In this document: positions 36,069-47,402 of the stretch, one piece after another
Layout: each line of letters begins with the position of its first letter
Numbering within the stretch: position 1 is the stretch's first letter
NCBI GenBank assembly: GCA_009782565.1
Contig: WRIU01000006.1
Coordinates: 88,980-152,979, forward strand
DNA from: Betaproteobacteria bacterium
GTDB lineage: Bacteria; Pseudomonadota; Gammaproteobacteria; Burkholderiales; Rhodocyclaceae
DNA length: 64,000 bases
Reading direction: 5' to 3'
Notes under the pieces: generated by a model
Database searches by the model: none
What the model saw: only the letters and a program-made list of their open reading frames with translations
What the model was told of the DNA's origin: nothing
Position numbers and translations under genes: made by a program

Positions 36069-37310
36069 ATGGCAAAGATACTTATCGTTGACGACGAAAT
36101 CGGCATCCGCGAATTGCTCTCCGAGATACTCCGCGACGAAGGGCATGATGTCATTCAGGCTGAAGACGCTGCCGCCGCGCGGGCGGTGCGTAACGCATCC
36201 TGTCCGGATATGGTTTTGCTCGACATATGGATGCCGGATACCGATGGTATTACTCTGCTCAAAGAATGGGCGGCGGCCGGGCAATTGACCATGCCAGTGG
36301 TGATGATGTCCGGGCACGGTACGATCGACACTGCTGTAGAAGCGACCCGCATCGGCGCAATCGACTATCTCGAAAAGCCCATTGCCCTGCAAAAGCTCCT
36401 TTCCGCAGTCAGGCGCGGCCTGCAACGCCAGCCTTCCGTGCCAGTACCCATGGCGCTCACCCTGGCGGCTTTTCCGGACTCTGCGCCCCTGCGCGAATTG
36501 CACCGCCGTTTGCGGCAGGCCGCCGGACAGTCGCGCTTGATCCTGCTTCAGACCGGGCAGGGTCATCTGGCCGAACTCGCCGCTCGCAGCCTGCAGGCGC
36601 CGGGTAAGCCCTGGCTCGATCTCGGTACGTTCGACGGTGTCTATGAGCCTACGCGATTGGCCGCGTCTCAAGGAGGGCAGCTTTACCTCCCTGCCTTGGA
36701 ACGGCTGTCGCGTTCCCGGCAAAAGAACCTGGCCGCCATTGTTGACCGCCTCGAACGATATGACCTTCGGCTGCTCGTTGCCTGCAATTCAAACCGTGAG
36801 GAACTGTTGGCAGCCGGATGGGAGCCCGCCCTGGTCGAGCGCCTTTTCTCGCATACGCTGACGGGAGCGCCTACGCTTGCCGACATTCGCGACGATCTGC
36901 CCGAACTGGCTTGCCGCGTCCTGCGCCATCTCGTCGATACCAAGGAAGTGCCAATGCGCCGTTTCTCGCCCGCGACGCTGTCCCAATTGCGTCGGCGCGA
37001 CTGGCATGGCGGCTACGGCGAGTTATACGCCACGATCCGCAGCCTGGCGCAAGCCTCAACGGAAGAGGAAATCAATCTGCCTGAAGGGGGACTACCCGTT
37101 TCAGATTCCCAGATCAGCCCCATTTCGTTCGATCTGCCTCTGCGCGAGGCACGGGAGGCGTTCGAGCGCATGTATTTTGAACATCACTTGCGCCTGGAGC
37201 GAGGCAACATCACCCGGCTGGCGCAAAAAACCGGGCTTGAACGTACCCATCTTTATCGCAAGCTCCGGCAACTCGGCTTGCACTGCGGGCGGCAACACGA
37301 AGAAAGCTGA
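36069..37310 (+). CDS. ntrX: NtrX-like response regulator with a degenerate AAA+ core
   Basis: A 413-residue partner of NtrY. The receiver domain (about 1-120) has Asp52 in VLLDIWMP and the conserved Lys in LEKPI. The middle region aligns with the sigma-54 activator AAA+ domain but has lost its key motifs. The Walker A position reads LLQTGQGHLAEL (about 157-168), the Walker B position reads GGQLYLPALERL (about 203-214) without DE, and no GAFTGA loop is visible. The C-terminal Fis-type helix-turn-helix is intact (NITRLAQKTGLERTHLYRKLRQLGL). It probably binds DNA but cannot act as a classical sigma-54 ATPase. Confidence 0.88.
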   Translation: MAKILIVDDEIGIRELLSEILRDEGHDVIQAEDAAAARAVRNASCPDMVLLDIWMPDTDGITLLKEWAAAGQLTMPVVMMSGHGTIDTAVEATRIGAIDYLEKPIALQKLLSAVRRGLQRQPSVPVPMALTLAAFPDSAPLRELHRRLRQAAGQSRLILLQTGQGHLAELAARSLQAPGKPWLDLGTFDGVYEPTRLAASQGGQLYLPALERLSRSRQKNLAAIVDRLERYDLRLLVACNSNREELLAAGWEPALVERLFSHTLTGAPTLADIRDDLPELACRVLRHLVDTKEVPMRRFSPATLSQLRRRDWHGGYGELYATIRSLAQASTEEEINLPEGGLPVSDSQISPISFDLPLREAREAFERMYFEHHLRLERGNITRLAQKTGLERTHLYRKLRQLGLHCGRQHEES

Positions 37311-37427
37311 GTCCGGATCCAGCGTGATCGAAGCTGTTTCCGCTGCTGTTTATTGCGACACAGCATTCCTCCCCTTCGTTTGCGAAGCGCGTAGAATCAG
37401 CCCTCCCTTGTTTACGCGAAAGCTCAG

Positions 37428-38822
37428 GTGAACATCATCATTCTTGGCGCCGGGCAGGTCGGCACATCCGTCGCGGAAGGACTGCTTTCCGAGGCCAATG
37501 ACATTACCCTCGTCGACACTGACGCGAAGGAACTGGCCGAATTGCGCGACCGTTTCGAGGTGCGTACTGTGTGCGGCAATGCCGCCTCGCCTTCGGTGCT
37601 GCGTGAGGCAGGCGCTGACAATGCCGACCTGCTGATTGCCGTAACTCAGTCCGACCAGACGAATCTATGCGCCTGCAAGATTGCCCGGACGCTTTTCAAT
37701 CTGCCCACCCGCATTGCCCGCCTGCGGTCAGCCGACTATGGCGAACACCCGGAATTGCTTGACAACAGCAATTTCGCGGTGGATTTCTCCATCTGCCCGG
37801 AACAGATCGTCACCGATTACATCCGCCGTCTGATTGATTTTCCAGGTGCGCTACAGGTACTCGATTTCGCCGACGGACTGGTCAGCCTCATCAGTGTCGT
37901 CGCGCGTGAAAACAATCCGCTAGTCTGGCATCCGCTGTCCGAGCAGCATGCCCAATTGCTTCAAATGGATGCACATATCGCGGCGATTTATCGCGCAGGC
38001 TATCCCGTCACGCCTTCCGGCAAGGCCATCATCATGCCGGGCGATGAAGTTTTCTGCCTTGTCGCAAAACACCATATCCGCACAGTCATGCAAGCTCTGC
38101 GCGGTGCCCCCCCTCCCATGCGGCGGATCATGATTGCCGGAGGCGGCAATATCGGCTCGCGTCTGGCAGCTTCGCTCGATAGTGATTACAACGTCAAGCT
38201 CATCGAAATTGACGCGCTTCGCGCGGAAAAACTAGCGGTCAGCCTCCACAACTCGTTGATTTTGCACGGTAACGTAACCGACGAAAAACTGCTCGAAAAC
38301 GAAGGGATCGACGAAACCGACCTGTTCGTTGCACTCACTAATGACGAAGAAGACAACATCATGTCGGCCACACTTGCCAAACGCATGGGCGCGCGACACA
38401 CGTTGGCGCTCGTCAACCGCAAGAGTTACGTTGGCCTGGTCGAGGGGGGGCTGATCGACATCGTCATTTCACCCGCGCAAGCTTCTATCGGCGTACTGCT
38501 TGCCCATGTGCGCCGGGGGGATGTCGTGGCCGTGCACAGCCTGCGGCGCGGCGCGGCGGAGGCGCTTGAAATCGTCGCGCATGGGCAGCACAGCAATTCC
38601 AGAGTAGTCGGTCGCGCCATCGACAGGATAGCTCTGCCTGAAGGCGTCACGATCAGCGCCATTGTGCGTGAAACCTCTGACGCGAATGAAAGCCGCAAGG
38701 TACTCATCCCGGACAACGACACGGTGATTGAAAGCGGAGACCATGTCATTGTGTTCTGCCCTCACAAGAACCAAGTGAAAAAAGTCGAAAAATTATTCCA
38801 GGTCGGCTTCACCTTTCTATAG
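37428..38822 (+). CDS. trkA: Trk potassium uptake regulatory protein TrkA
   Basis: A peripheral regulator of the TrkH potassium channel. It has 464 residues and a GTG start. Two tandem RCK modules each have a Rossmann NAD-binding start: IIILGAGQVGTSVA at residue 3 and IMIAGGGNIGSRLA near 235. Each is followed by a TrkA-C domain (about 135-215 and 370-455). The next gene, trkH, starts directly after its stop codon. The 117-nt gap before it may hold its promoter. Confidence 0.95.
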   Translation: MNIIILGAGQVGTSVAEGLLSEANDITLVDTDAKELAELRDRFEVRTVCGNAASPSVLREAGADNADLLIAVTQSDQTNLCACKIARTLFNLPTRIARLRSADYGEHPELLDNSNFAVDFSICPEQIVTDYIRRLIDFPGALQVLDFADGLVSLISVVARENNPLVWHPLSEQHAQLLQMDAHIAAIYRAGYPVTPSGKAIIMPGDEVFCLVAKHHIRTVMQALRGAPPPMRRIMIAGGGNIGSRLAASLDSDYNVKLIEIDALRAEKLAVSLHNSLILHGNVTDEKLLENEGIDETDLFVALTNDEEDNIMSATLAKRMGARHTLALVNRKSYVGLVEGGLIDIVISPAQASIGVLLAHVRRGDVVAVHSLRRGAAEALEIVAHGQHSNSRVVGRAIDRIALPEGVTISAIVRETSDANESRKVLIPDNDTVIESGDHVIVFCPHKNQVKKVEKLFQVGFTFL

Positions 38823-40295
38823 ATGCTACGCATCCCGTTTCGCGCCTATGCCGCGCCGCTCAACGCTCTTGGCCTGATCATCGCTATTTTCGGGATGCTG
38901 ATGCTGTTTCCGCTCCTGGTATCGCAATACCTGGAGGATGCCGCTTCCAGAGCCTTTGATCTGGCCTTTCTCGTGACCTTCTTCAGTGGCGTGGCGCTCT
39001 TTGCCCTGACCTATCGTTATCGCCGCGACCTGAGGGTGCTTGACGGCTTTTTCCTCGTTGCGACGGCCTGGCTGATACTGCCGGTATTCGGCGCCTTGCC
39101 TCTGCTGGTGCATTTGCCCGCGCTTGGCTTCATTGAGGCTTATTTCGAGGCCGCTTCCGGGTTGACCGCCACTGGCGCAACCGTACTCACCGGCATCGAC
39201 AATCTACCCGTGTCGATCAATCTGTGGCGTACCTTCCTGCACTGGATCGGCGGCATGGGGATCATCGTCCTGGTGGTGGCCATCCTGCCCTTGCTCGGCA
39301 TCGGCGGACGGCAGCTTTTCAAGGCCGAAATTCCAACGCCGATGAAAGAAAGCAGCCTCACTCCCCGTATCACCGAAACCGCCAAAGGACTGTGGGGCAC
39401 TTACATCCTGCTCACACTAGGATGCGGCCTGGCGCTGTGGCTGGCGGGATTGGGCGGATGGGACGCACTCATCATGACTTTCTCGGTCATGGGGCTGGGC
39501 GGCTTTTCCAATCATGACAAATCAATGGCCTGGTACGACAACACTGCGGCTGAACTGGTGGTCATCGTTTTCGCGCTTGCCTCGGCGTTGAATTTTGCAA
39601 CGCATTACCTCGCGTTCTCGCGGCGTTCGTTTGCGCCCTACCGGCGCGACCCGGAAATCCCGTTTTTCTTCGGTGTACTGGCGGCCAGTGTCATCCTGCT
39701 GATGGCCTACCTGATATACAGCGGCATTGATGCCGGGTTTTTCAGCATCCTGCGCCGCGTCGGTTTTCATGTGGTTTCAATGTCGACCTCGCTTGGGTTA
39801 ACCACGGCCGATTTCACCCAATGGCCGATGTTCGCGCAACTCTGGCTGCTCTTCCTCGGCAGCTTCATGGCCTGCTCCGGTTCGGCGGGTGGTGGCATCA
39901 AAATGATGCGCGCGATCATTCTCTACAAGCAGGTACGGCGCGAAATTATCCGCGCGCTGCATCCCCACGCCGTTCGCCCGGTACGGCTCTCCGGCCAGCC
40001 CGTAGGAGAAGGGGTGCTGCATGCCGTGCTCGGCTTCAGCTTCATGTACATGATCAGCATCGCCGCGCTGACCTTGCTGTTATCGGCAACCGGCCTGGAA
40101 CTCGTCACCGCCTTTTCAGCCGTCGTGACCTGCCTCAACAACACCGGCCCCGGCCTCGGCGCAGTCGGCCCTGCCTCCACCTTTCAGAGTTTGAACAATT
40201 TTCAGACAGCCGTACTCGCCTTCACGATGATCCTGGGGCGGCTGGAAATCTTCACGCTGCTGGTGGTATTTACACCGGCGTTTTGGCGGCGGTGA
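38823..40295 (+). CDS. trkH: Trk potassium channel protein TrkH
   Basis: A polytopic K+ translocating subunit of 490 residues with about ten hydrophobic segments. The four pore loops with their conserved Gly are visible, for example SGLTATGATVL, VMGLGGFSNHD, VSMSTSLGLTTAD and CLNNTGPGLGAVGP. It starts immediately after trkA, so the two subunits are translationally coupled. Confidence 0.95.
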   Translation: MLRIPFRAYAAPLNALGLIIAIFGMLMLFPLLVSQYLEDAASRAFDLAFLVTFFSGVALFALTYRYRRDLRVLDGFFLVATAWLILPVFGALPLLVHLPALGFIEAYFEAASGLTATGATVLTGIDNLPVSINLWRTFLHWIGGMGIIVLVVAILPLLGIGGRQLFKAEIPTPMKESSLTPRITETAKGLWGTYILLTLGCGLALWLAGLGGWDALIMTFSVMGLGGFSNHDKSMAWYDNTAAELVVIVFALASALNFATHYLAFSRRSFAPYRRDPEIPFFFGVLAASVILLMAYLIYSGIDAGFFSILRRVGFHVVSMSTSLGLTTADFTQWPMFAQLWLLFLGSFMACSGSAGGGIKMMRAIILYKQVRREIIRALHPHAVRPVRLSGQPVGEGVLHAVLGFSFMYMISIAALTLLLSATGLELVTAFSAVVTCLNNTGPGLGAVGPASTFQSLNNFQTAVLAFTMILGRLEIFTLLVVFTPAFWRR

Positions 40296-40328
40296 GAAAA
40301 TCATGCCCCTGTTTCACGACTGATAAAG

Positions 40329-42212
40329 ATGCTCCTTTCTTCTCATTTTGACGTCATCGTCGTCGGCGGCGGCCATGCTGGGACCGAGGCCGCGCTGGCT
40401 GCCGCGCGCATGGGCTGCCGCACCTTGTTGTTGACCCACAATCTCGAAACCTTGGGGGCGATGAGCTGTAATCCGTCCATCGGCGGCATCGGAAAGGGGC
40501 ATCTGGTCAGGGAAGTCGACGCGCTTGGCGGGGCGATGGCTGCGGCAACCGACGAGGCGGGTATCCAGTTCCGCATCCTCAACGCCTCCAAGGGGCCGGC
40601 AGTGCGGGCAACCCGCGCCCAGGCCGACCGTGTGCTTTACAAGGCGGCTATCCGGCGAAGGCTGGAAAATCAGCCCAATCTCTGGCTTTTCCAGCAAGCG
40701 GTCGATGACCTCATCATGGAAACCGGACGGGTTTGCGGCGTCGTCACCCAGCTCGGTTTGCACTTTACGGCACAAGCGGTGGTTCTCAGCGCCGGGACGT
40801 TTCTCAATGGCGTCATCCACGTCGGAATGGCGCAATATCCGGCGGGCCGCGCCGGAGACCCGCCTGCGCCCCGCCTTGGCGAACGCCTGAAAGAACTCGG
40901 TTTGCCGCAAGGGCGGCTCAAAACGGGTACGCCCCCCCGGCTCGACGCGCGAACGATCGATTTTTCCGGAATGACGACACAGCACGGCGACACGCCGATG
41001 CCGGTGTTCAGCTTCCTGGGACACCCCGATCAGCACCCGGCGCAACTCCCCTGCTGGGTGACGCAAACCAACCCCCGTACCCACGACATCATCCGCGCCA
41101 ATCTCGACCGCTCGCCGATGTACGCGGGCGTGATCGAAGGCATCGGGCCGCGCTATTGCCCGTCCATCGAAGACAAGATTCACCGCTTCGCCAGTCGCGA
41201 CAGCCACCACATTTTTCTTGAACCGGAGGGGCTGGAAACGCACGAAATTTATCCGAACGGAATCTCCACCTCCTTGCCCTACGATGTGCAACTGGATTTT
41301 GTCCACTCCGTCGCCGGCCTGGAAAACGCGCACATCCTGCGTCCCGGCTATGCCATTGAATACGACTATTTCGACCCGCGCCACCTGCGTTCATCGCTGG
41401 AGACGCGCGAAATTGGAGGTCTGTTCTTCGCCGGACAGATCAACGGCACGACCGGCTATGAAGAAGCGGCGGCGCAAGGATTGCTCGCGGGGCTGAACGC
41501 CGCGCTGCAAACGCGGGGAGTCGAGCCGTGGTGCCCGCGCCGTGACGAAGCCTATCTCGGCGTGATGGTCGACGATCTCATCACGCGCGGCGTTTCCGAA
41601 CCGTACCGGATGTTTACCTCGCGCGCCGAATACCGGCTCCAATTACGCGAAGACAACGCCGACCTGCGCTTGACCGCGAAGGGGCGCGAACTCGGACTGA
41701 TCGACGATGTGCGCTGGTCTGTCTTTTGCGCCAAGCGGGAAGCCATCGAGCGCGGCAGCAACGCGCTGAAAACAGCATGGGCGCGCCCTGAGGTGATACC
41801 CGCCGACGAACAGGAACGGGCGCTCGGCAATACTCTGGAAAACGAAGCCCGATATTTCGACCTGCTGCGTCGCCCCGGAGTCACCTGGCAGGCGCTGAAG
41901 TCCCTGCCCGGCGCGCCTGAGCTTGGCACTGACGACGAACAGGCCATCGAGCAAATCGAAATCGCCGCGAAATACCAGGGCTACATCAACCGCCAGCAGG
42001 ACGAAATTGCCCGTCAGTCGCAAGCCGGAGGCTTGCGCTTACCGGAGAACATCGATTACGCAGATGTGCGCGGCCTCTCGAACGAAGTCCGGCAAAAACT
42101 CAGCGCCGCGCGCCCAGAGACCATCGACCAGGCCAGCCGGGTACAAGGCGTGACCCCGGCGGCTATCTCATTGTTACTGGTATGGCTCAAGCGCCGGGCA
42201 GCGCAACCGTGA
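40329..42212 (+). CDS. mnmG: tRNA uridine 5-carboxymethylaminomethyl modification enzyme MnmG
   Basis: An FAD protein that, with MnmE, modifies U34 of several tRNAs. It has 627 residues. The N-terminal FAD-binding motif is [14 protein letters not shown]; the conserved [17 protein letters not shown] and LKTGTPPRL motifs follow; the C-terminal helical MnmE-binding domain includes [17 protein letters not shown]. It begins the mnmG-rsmG-parA-parB series common near oriC. mnmE itself is not in this window. The 5' end resembles a fragment at 3494-3542. Confidence 0.97.
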   Translation: MLLSSHFDVIVVGGGHAGTEAALAAARMGCRTLLLTHNLETLGAMSCNPSIGGIGKGHLVREVDALGGAMAAATDEAGIQFRILNASKGPAVRATRAQADRVLYKAAIRRRLENQPNLWLFQQAVDDLIMETGRVCGVVTQLGLHFTAQAVVLSAGTFLNGVIHVGMAQYPAGRAGDPPAPRLGERLKELGLPQGRLKTGTPPRLDARTIDFSGMTTQHGDTPMPVFSFLGHPDQHPAQLPCWVTQTNPRTHDIIRANLDRSPMYAGVIEGIGPRYCPSIEDKIHRFASRDSHHIFLEPEGLETHEIYPNGISTSLPYDVQLDFVHSVAGLENAHILRPGYAIEYDYFDPRHLRSSLETREIGGLFFAGQINGTTGYEEAAAQGLLAGLNAALQTRGVEPWCPRRDEAYLGVMVDDLITRGVSEPYRMFTSRAEYRLQLREDNADLRLTAKGRELGLIDDVRWSVFCAKREAIERGSNALKTAWARPEVIPADEQERALGNTLENEARYFDLLRRPGVTWQALKSLPGAPELGTDDEQAIEQIEIAAKYQGYINRQQDEIARQSQAGGLRLPENIDYADVRGLSNEVRQKLSAARPETIDQASRVQGVTPAAISLLLVWLKRRAAQP

Positions 42213-42868
42213 ACGGCGCGCTCGCAGACTACGCCGCTGAACTGGCAGAAGGCATCATTTCGCTGGGCATCGACCCCGCGCCGGAACTCCCCGCGCGTCT
42301 GCTCGCCTTCGGCGAACTGCTGCTGAAATGGAACCGCATCTACAACCTCACAGCACTCCGCGGCCCCAAGGAAATCGTTACTCACCACCTGCTCGATTCG
42401 CTCGCCGTACTGCCTTGGGCGAGTCGCCTACGCACACTGGCGGACATCGGTTCGGGCGCGGGTCTGCCGGGTATCCCGCTCGCGCTCGCCTGTCCCGGCC
42501 TGACGGTTTATTCGATTGAAGCGGTTGGCAAAAAAGCGAGCTTCCAGCAGCAAGCGAAAATCGAATTGCGGCTGGACAACTTCACCCTCCTCAACCGCCG
42601 TGCCGAAACGATCCGCGCGGCGGATTTTCCCGATGGCGGCGTAGAAGGCGCAATCTCGCGCGCCTTTTCCAGCCTGGCCGACTTCGCGCGTCTGGCAGGG
42701 CATTGGGTCAAAGACGGAGGCGCGCTTTACGCGATGAAAGGTGCGCTGCCACAAGCGCAAACGGAGATCGCCGCCCTTCCCGCCGGATGGATACTCGACT
42801 CCACGCACCCGCTCACGGTTCCGGGACTCGAAGCCGAACGGCATCTGTTGGTGCTTCGGTGCAGATAA
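42182..42868 (+). CDS. rsmG: 16S rRNA (guanine-527-N7)-methyltransferase
   Basis: Methylates G527 of 16S rRNA; loss gives low-level streptomycin resistance in other bacteria. It has 228 residues from the ATG at 42182, overlapping mnmG by 31 nt; a GTG at 42209 that overlaps the mnmG stop as GTGA is an equally plausible start. The SAM-binding motif is [17 protein letters not shown], and the RsmG signature [14 protein letters not shown] lies before it. Confidence 0.95.
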   Translation: MAQAPGSATVNGALADYAAELAEGIISLGIDPAPELPARLLAFGELLLKWNRIYNLTALRGPKEIVTHHLLDSLAVLPWASRLRTLADIGSGAGLPGIPLALACPGLTVYSIEAVGKKASFQQQAKIELRLDNFTLLNRRAETIRAADFPDGGVEGAISRAFSSLADFARLAGHWVKDGGALYAMKGALPQAQTEIAALPAGWILDSTHPLTVPGLEAERHLLVLRCR

Positions 42869-42991
42869 CGTACATCATGCGGCCTGGTCGCGTATCGTGA
42901 ATCGCCTTTTGTCCCCCTCACACCACCAAGCAAGTTATCATCTTGTAGTTAGCGGCCAGGCCGCGTCACGGAAAACCATCACTCGACGACC

Positions 42992-43762
42992 ATGTCACAC
43001 ATCTTCTGCGTGGCCAATCAAAAAGGCGGTGTGGGCAAAACCACGACCAGCGTCAATCTTGCCGCTGCGCTGCATCAGTCCGGGCAGCGCACCTTGCTCG
43101 TCGATCTCGATCCGCAGGGCAACGCCACGATGGGCAGCGGCATCGACAAACGCCAGCTCGCGCGCTCGATCTATCACCTGCTGGTTGGATTGGACGGATT
43201 GGAGGCGGTGCGGGTTGCCTCTCCGTCGGGCGGGTATGACATCCTGCCCGCCAACCGCGACCTGGCCGGAGCCGAAATCGAACTGGTCAATCTCGAACGG
43301 CGTGAAAAACGCTTGCGGGAAACCTTGGACAAATGCGCCGCCGATTACGATTTCGTACTCATCGACTGCCCTCCGTCGCTGTCGCTGCTGACACTCAATG
43401 GTTTGTGCGCCGCGCATGGGGTCATCATCCCGATGCAGTGCGAGTACTACGCGCTGGAAGGGCTTTCCGACCTGGTCAACTCGATCAAGAAAGTACACGC
43501 CAATCTCAACCGCGACCTCAAGATCATCGGTTTACTGCGCGTGATGTTCGACCCCCGCATCACCTTGCAGCAACAGGTTTCGGCTCAAATCGAAAGCCAT
43601 TTCGGCGATAAGGTGTTCCAGGCCGTCGTACCGCGCAACGTCCGTTTGGCCGAAGCGCCCAGCCACGGCATACCGGGCGTGGTATTCGATAGTTCTTCCC
43701 GTGGCGCGCAAGCCTACCTCGCGTTTGCCAACGAGTTGATCGAGCGGGTCAAGACACTGTAA
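42992..43762 (+). CDS. parA: Chromosome partitioning ATPase ParA
   Basis: A deviant-Walker ATPase that moves ParB-parS complexes. It has 256 residues. Walker A' is KGGVGKTT at about residues 11-18 with the signature Lys, switch I is DLDPQGNATMG, and Walker B is VLIDCPPSLSLL. The short N-terminus, without an extra DNA-binding domain, is typical of chromosomal Soj/ParA type Ib. It is 32 nt before parB. Confidence 0.97.
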   Translation: MSHIFCVANQKGGVGKTTTSVNLAAALHQSGQRTLLVDLDPQGNATMGSGIDKRQLARSIYHLLVGLDGLEAVRVASPSGGYDILPANRDLAGAEIELVNLERREKRLRETLDKCAADYDFVLIDCPPSLSLLTLNGLCAAHGVIIPMQCEYYALEGLSDLVNSIKKVHANLNRDLKIIGLLRVMFDPRITLQQQVSAQIESHFGDKVFQAVVPRNVRLAEAPSHGIPGVVFDSSSRGAQAYLAFANELIERVKTL

Positions 43763-43794
43763 CGGAACGCAAACCATTTGATTTCACAGACGAT

Positions 43795-44646
43795 ATGACA
43801 CCTCCCAAACTCAAGGGCCTGGGCCGCGGCCTCGACGCGCTGCTGGCGGCCAACCGCGACGATGAAGCCGAAAAGGGCGAATTGCAGTCCCTTGCGCTGG
43901 AAACCCTGCGCCCCGGCAGATACCAGCCCCGCACCCGCATGGACCCCGGTTCGCTCGAAGAACTGGCGGCTTCGATCAGGGCGCAGGGGGTCATGCAGCC
44001 CATTCTCGTGCGGCCTCTGTCCGGCGACGCTTTTGAGATCATTGCAGGCGAGCGGCGCTGGCGGGCAGCGGAAATCGCCGGACTGGATACCGTGCCCTGC
44101 CTGGTGCGGGAAATTCCCGACGATGCCGCGTTGGCGATGTCGCTCATCGAAAATATCCAGCGCGAGAACCTCAACCCGCTCGAAGAGGCTGGCGGCATCC
44201 AGCGTTTGATCGAAGAATTCGGCATGACCCACCAGCAGGCAGCCGACGCGGTAGGCCGTTCACGCCCAGCGGCAACCAACCTGCTGCGGCTGCTCAACCT
44301 CGCGCAACCCGTGCAGGAATTGCTGATGGCCGGCGACATCGATATGGGGCATGCCCGCGCGCTGCTGCCGCTTGATGGAGCCAGCCAGATTATTGTCGCC
44401 AACCAGGTCGCGGCCAAACAACTCTCGGTACGCGAAACCGAAAAACTTGCCCGGAACGTCCTCGTGCCACGCCCACAAAAAACCGCGCCCGCACCGGATC
44501 GGGATTTACTGCGGCTGGAAGAGGAGATCGCCGACGCAATCGGCGCCATGGTCAAGATCAAGGCAAACCGCAAGGGCGCGGGCGAAATGGTGATTCGTTT
44601 CGCCAGTCTGGATCAGTTGGACGGCCTGCTTGGGCGGTTGCGCTGA
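43795..44646 (+). CDS. parB: Chromosome partitioning protein ParB
   Basis: A CTP-dependent DNA clamp loaded at parS. It has 283 residues. The N-terminal KLKGLGRGLDALL segment contacts ParA. The CTP-binding motifs are GERRWRAA and ENIQRENLNPLEEA, and the helix-turn-helix with MTHQQAADAVGRSRPAATNLLRLL reads parS. A C-terminal dimer domain follows (about 225-283). A perfect parS lies at 31954 in this window. Confidence 0.97.
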   Translation: MTPPKLKGLGRGLDALLAANRDDEAEKGELQSLALETLRPGRYQPRTRMDPGSLEELAASIRAQGVMQPILVRPLSGDAFEIIAGERRWRAAEIAGLDTVPCLVREIPDDAALAMSLIENIQRENLNPLEEAGGIQRLIEEFGMTHQQAADAVGRSRPAATNLLRLLNLAQPVQELLMAGDIDMGHARALLPLDGASQIIVANQVAAKQLSVRETEKLARNVLVPRPQKTAPAPDRDLLRLEEEIADAIGAMVKIKANRKGAGEMVIRFASLDQLDGLLGRLR

Positions 44647-44697
44647 TACTGCCGTGCATCAATTTTGGAGTCACCCAGCGCGCGCCCACACAACCGA

Positions 44698-44726
44698 TTG
44701 ACTTGGCAAAGCGAGTCCCCCAGAAT
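44698..44726 (+). promoter_or_regulatory. Candidate promoter of the atp operon
   Basis: TTGACT at 44698-44703, a 17-nt spacer and CAGAAT at 44721-44726. It is the best sigma-70-like match in the 144-bp gap between parB and atpI. The -10 box matches only 4 of 6 positions. Confidence 0.4.
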
Positions 44727-44790
44727 GAGAAGGTGTTACCGGCTGTCGCAGTGCAAAATAATGACAGAATGACGTGCCGGCGGAGGAGCG

Positions 44791-45134
44791 ATGCACAAAA
44801 CAGTTCTGCTGCAACTAGCGGCGACGTTCGTGGCAGCAACAGCGGCTGGTGCTTTGTTTGGCGTGCATGGTTTTTTTTCCGCAGTATGGGGGGGGCTGGC
44901 CTACGTCGTACCGAGTGTTTTTTTTGCCTGGCGATTGTGGCTGATATCTTTGCGCGGAGAGCATGCTAAAGTTACGGCATTCATGGCGGGAGAACTTGTC
45001 AGGCTCCTCTCTACCGTAGGCTTGCTTGCATTGGCGGTTATGCTGTACAAAAACCTTCATTGGGGAGCCTTCCTGGTCGGGCTGGCTCTGGCAGTGAAAG
45101 CAAATCTGTTTGCATTTTTGGTGAAGACTCGAAC

Positions 45135-45138
<4 letters not shown>
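44791..45138 (+). CDS. atpI: ATP synthase-associated protein AtpI
   Basis: A 115-residue protein with four predicted membrane helices, the first gene of the operon. By family it helps assemble the c-ring and is not part of the final enzyme. The sequence around [22 protein letters not shown] is typical. Three 8-nt homopolymers (T at about 44871, G at 44888 and T at 44918) fall within 55 bp of this gene, an unusual concentration. Its stop overlaps the atpB start (ATGA). Confidence 0.88.
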
Positions 45139-46321
<1,183 letters not shown>

Positions 46322-46361
46322 TTGGTTCGCGTTCCTCTAACCGTTATTGGGGACAAGAACA

Positions 46362-46835
46362 GTGAATCTGAACGCAACTCTGTTTTTCCAACTCGTCGTA
46401 TTCGTCATGCTCGGGCTGTTCACGATGAAGTTCGTCTGGCCGCCCATCGAGAAGGCGTTGGATGAGCGTGCGAAAAAAATCGCCGACGGCCTCGCTGCTG
46501 CGGACAAGGCAAAATCCGATCTGGCGCTGGCTGAGAAGAGAGCCGTTGAGGAATTACGCAAGGCGCGTGAATCCGCCGGGGACGTACGCGCTTCCGCCGA
46601 ACGGAACGCCAGCCAGTTGGTTGAGGATGCCCGTGCCGAAGCCGCGAACGTCGTCGCACAGGCTCGGCAGGCCGCCGAGGCTGAAGCCGACGCAGCCGCT
46701 CAACGCGCCAAGGATGAACTGCGCGATCAGGTCGCCATGTTGGCCATCGCTGGCGCGGAGAAAATCCTGCGCCGCGAAATCAACCCCCAGGCACATGCCG
46801 AACTGCTTGCCAACCTGAAACAGGAACTGCGATAA
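46362..46835 (+). CDS. atpF: ATP synthase F0 subunit b
   Basis: The peripheral stalk subunit. The GTG start at 46362 lies 8 nt after GGGGA and gives 157 residues; the family begins with the same [11 protein letters not shown]. One N-terminal membrane helix (about 5-25) with [10 protein letters not shown] at its end is followed by a long charged coiled coil. It is co-transcribed with atpE (40-nt gap) and atpH (3-nt gap). Confidence 0.95.
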   Translation: MNLNATLFFQLVVFVMLGLFTMKFVWPPIEKALDERAKKIADGLAAADKAKSDLALAEKRAVEELRKARESAGDVRASAERNASQLVEDARAEAANVVAQARQAAEAEADAAAQRAKDELRDQVAMLAIAGAEKILRREINPQAHAELLANLKQELR

Positions 46836-46838
46836 GTT

Positions 46839-47402
46839 ATGGCTGAAAACGTCACCATCGCGCGCCCCTATGCCGATGCCGCCTTCAGGCTGGCTCGCGG
46901 GGCAGGTGCGCTGGCGTCATGGTTGGAAGTCCTGGGTCGGCTCGCCGCCATCGTCGTCGATGCCGATATGCAGGCATGTATCTCCAGTCCCAATCTGTCT
47001 GCCGACCAGCTTGCTGGCTTGCTGCTGGATGTGGCTGGAGAACTGACCGACGAGCAGCGCAATTTCATCCGTGTCCTCGTTGATAACGAGCGTCTGCAAA
47101 CGCTTCCGGAAATCCGAAATCTCTTCGCCGTTCTGAAAAACGAACACGAGGGCGTTCTGGAAGCCCGGATAGCCTCCGCTTTCCCGCTCGACGATGCTAC
47201 GTTGGCATCGCTGAAGGCAGACCTCGAAACCCGTTTCAAGGCTCGCATCGACGCGACCGTCACCATCGACCCCGAACTCATCGGCGGGGTTCGCATCGCC
47301 ATCGGCGACGAAGTCATCGACGCATCCGTTCGCGGCAAACTGACAAGCATGGCTGCCGCGCTCAAGAACCAGGAGTTATCGAATGCAACTCAACCCCTCT
47401 GA
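46839..47402 (+). CDS. atpH: ATP synthase F1 subunit delta
   Basis: Joins the peripheral stalk to the top of F1. It has 187 residues: an N-terminal helical bundle ([12 protein letters not shown]) and a C-terminal domain with the family motif [25 protein letters not shown]. It overlaps atpA by 20 nt. Confidence 0.95.
   Translation: MAENVTIARPYADAAFRLARGAGALASWLEVLGRLAAIVVDADMQACISSPNLSADQLAGLLLDVAGELTDEQRNFIRVLVDNERLQTLPEIRNLFAVLKNEHEGVLEARIASAFPLDDATLASLKADLETRFKARIDATVTIDPELIGGVRIAIGDEVIDASVRGKLTSMAAALKNQELSNATQPL

Noticed and set aside
40309..40324. TGTTTCACG before mnmG, like half a parS
   Set aside because: Only the left half matches; the right half does not complete the palindrome.
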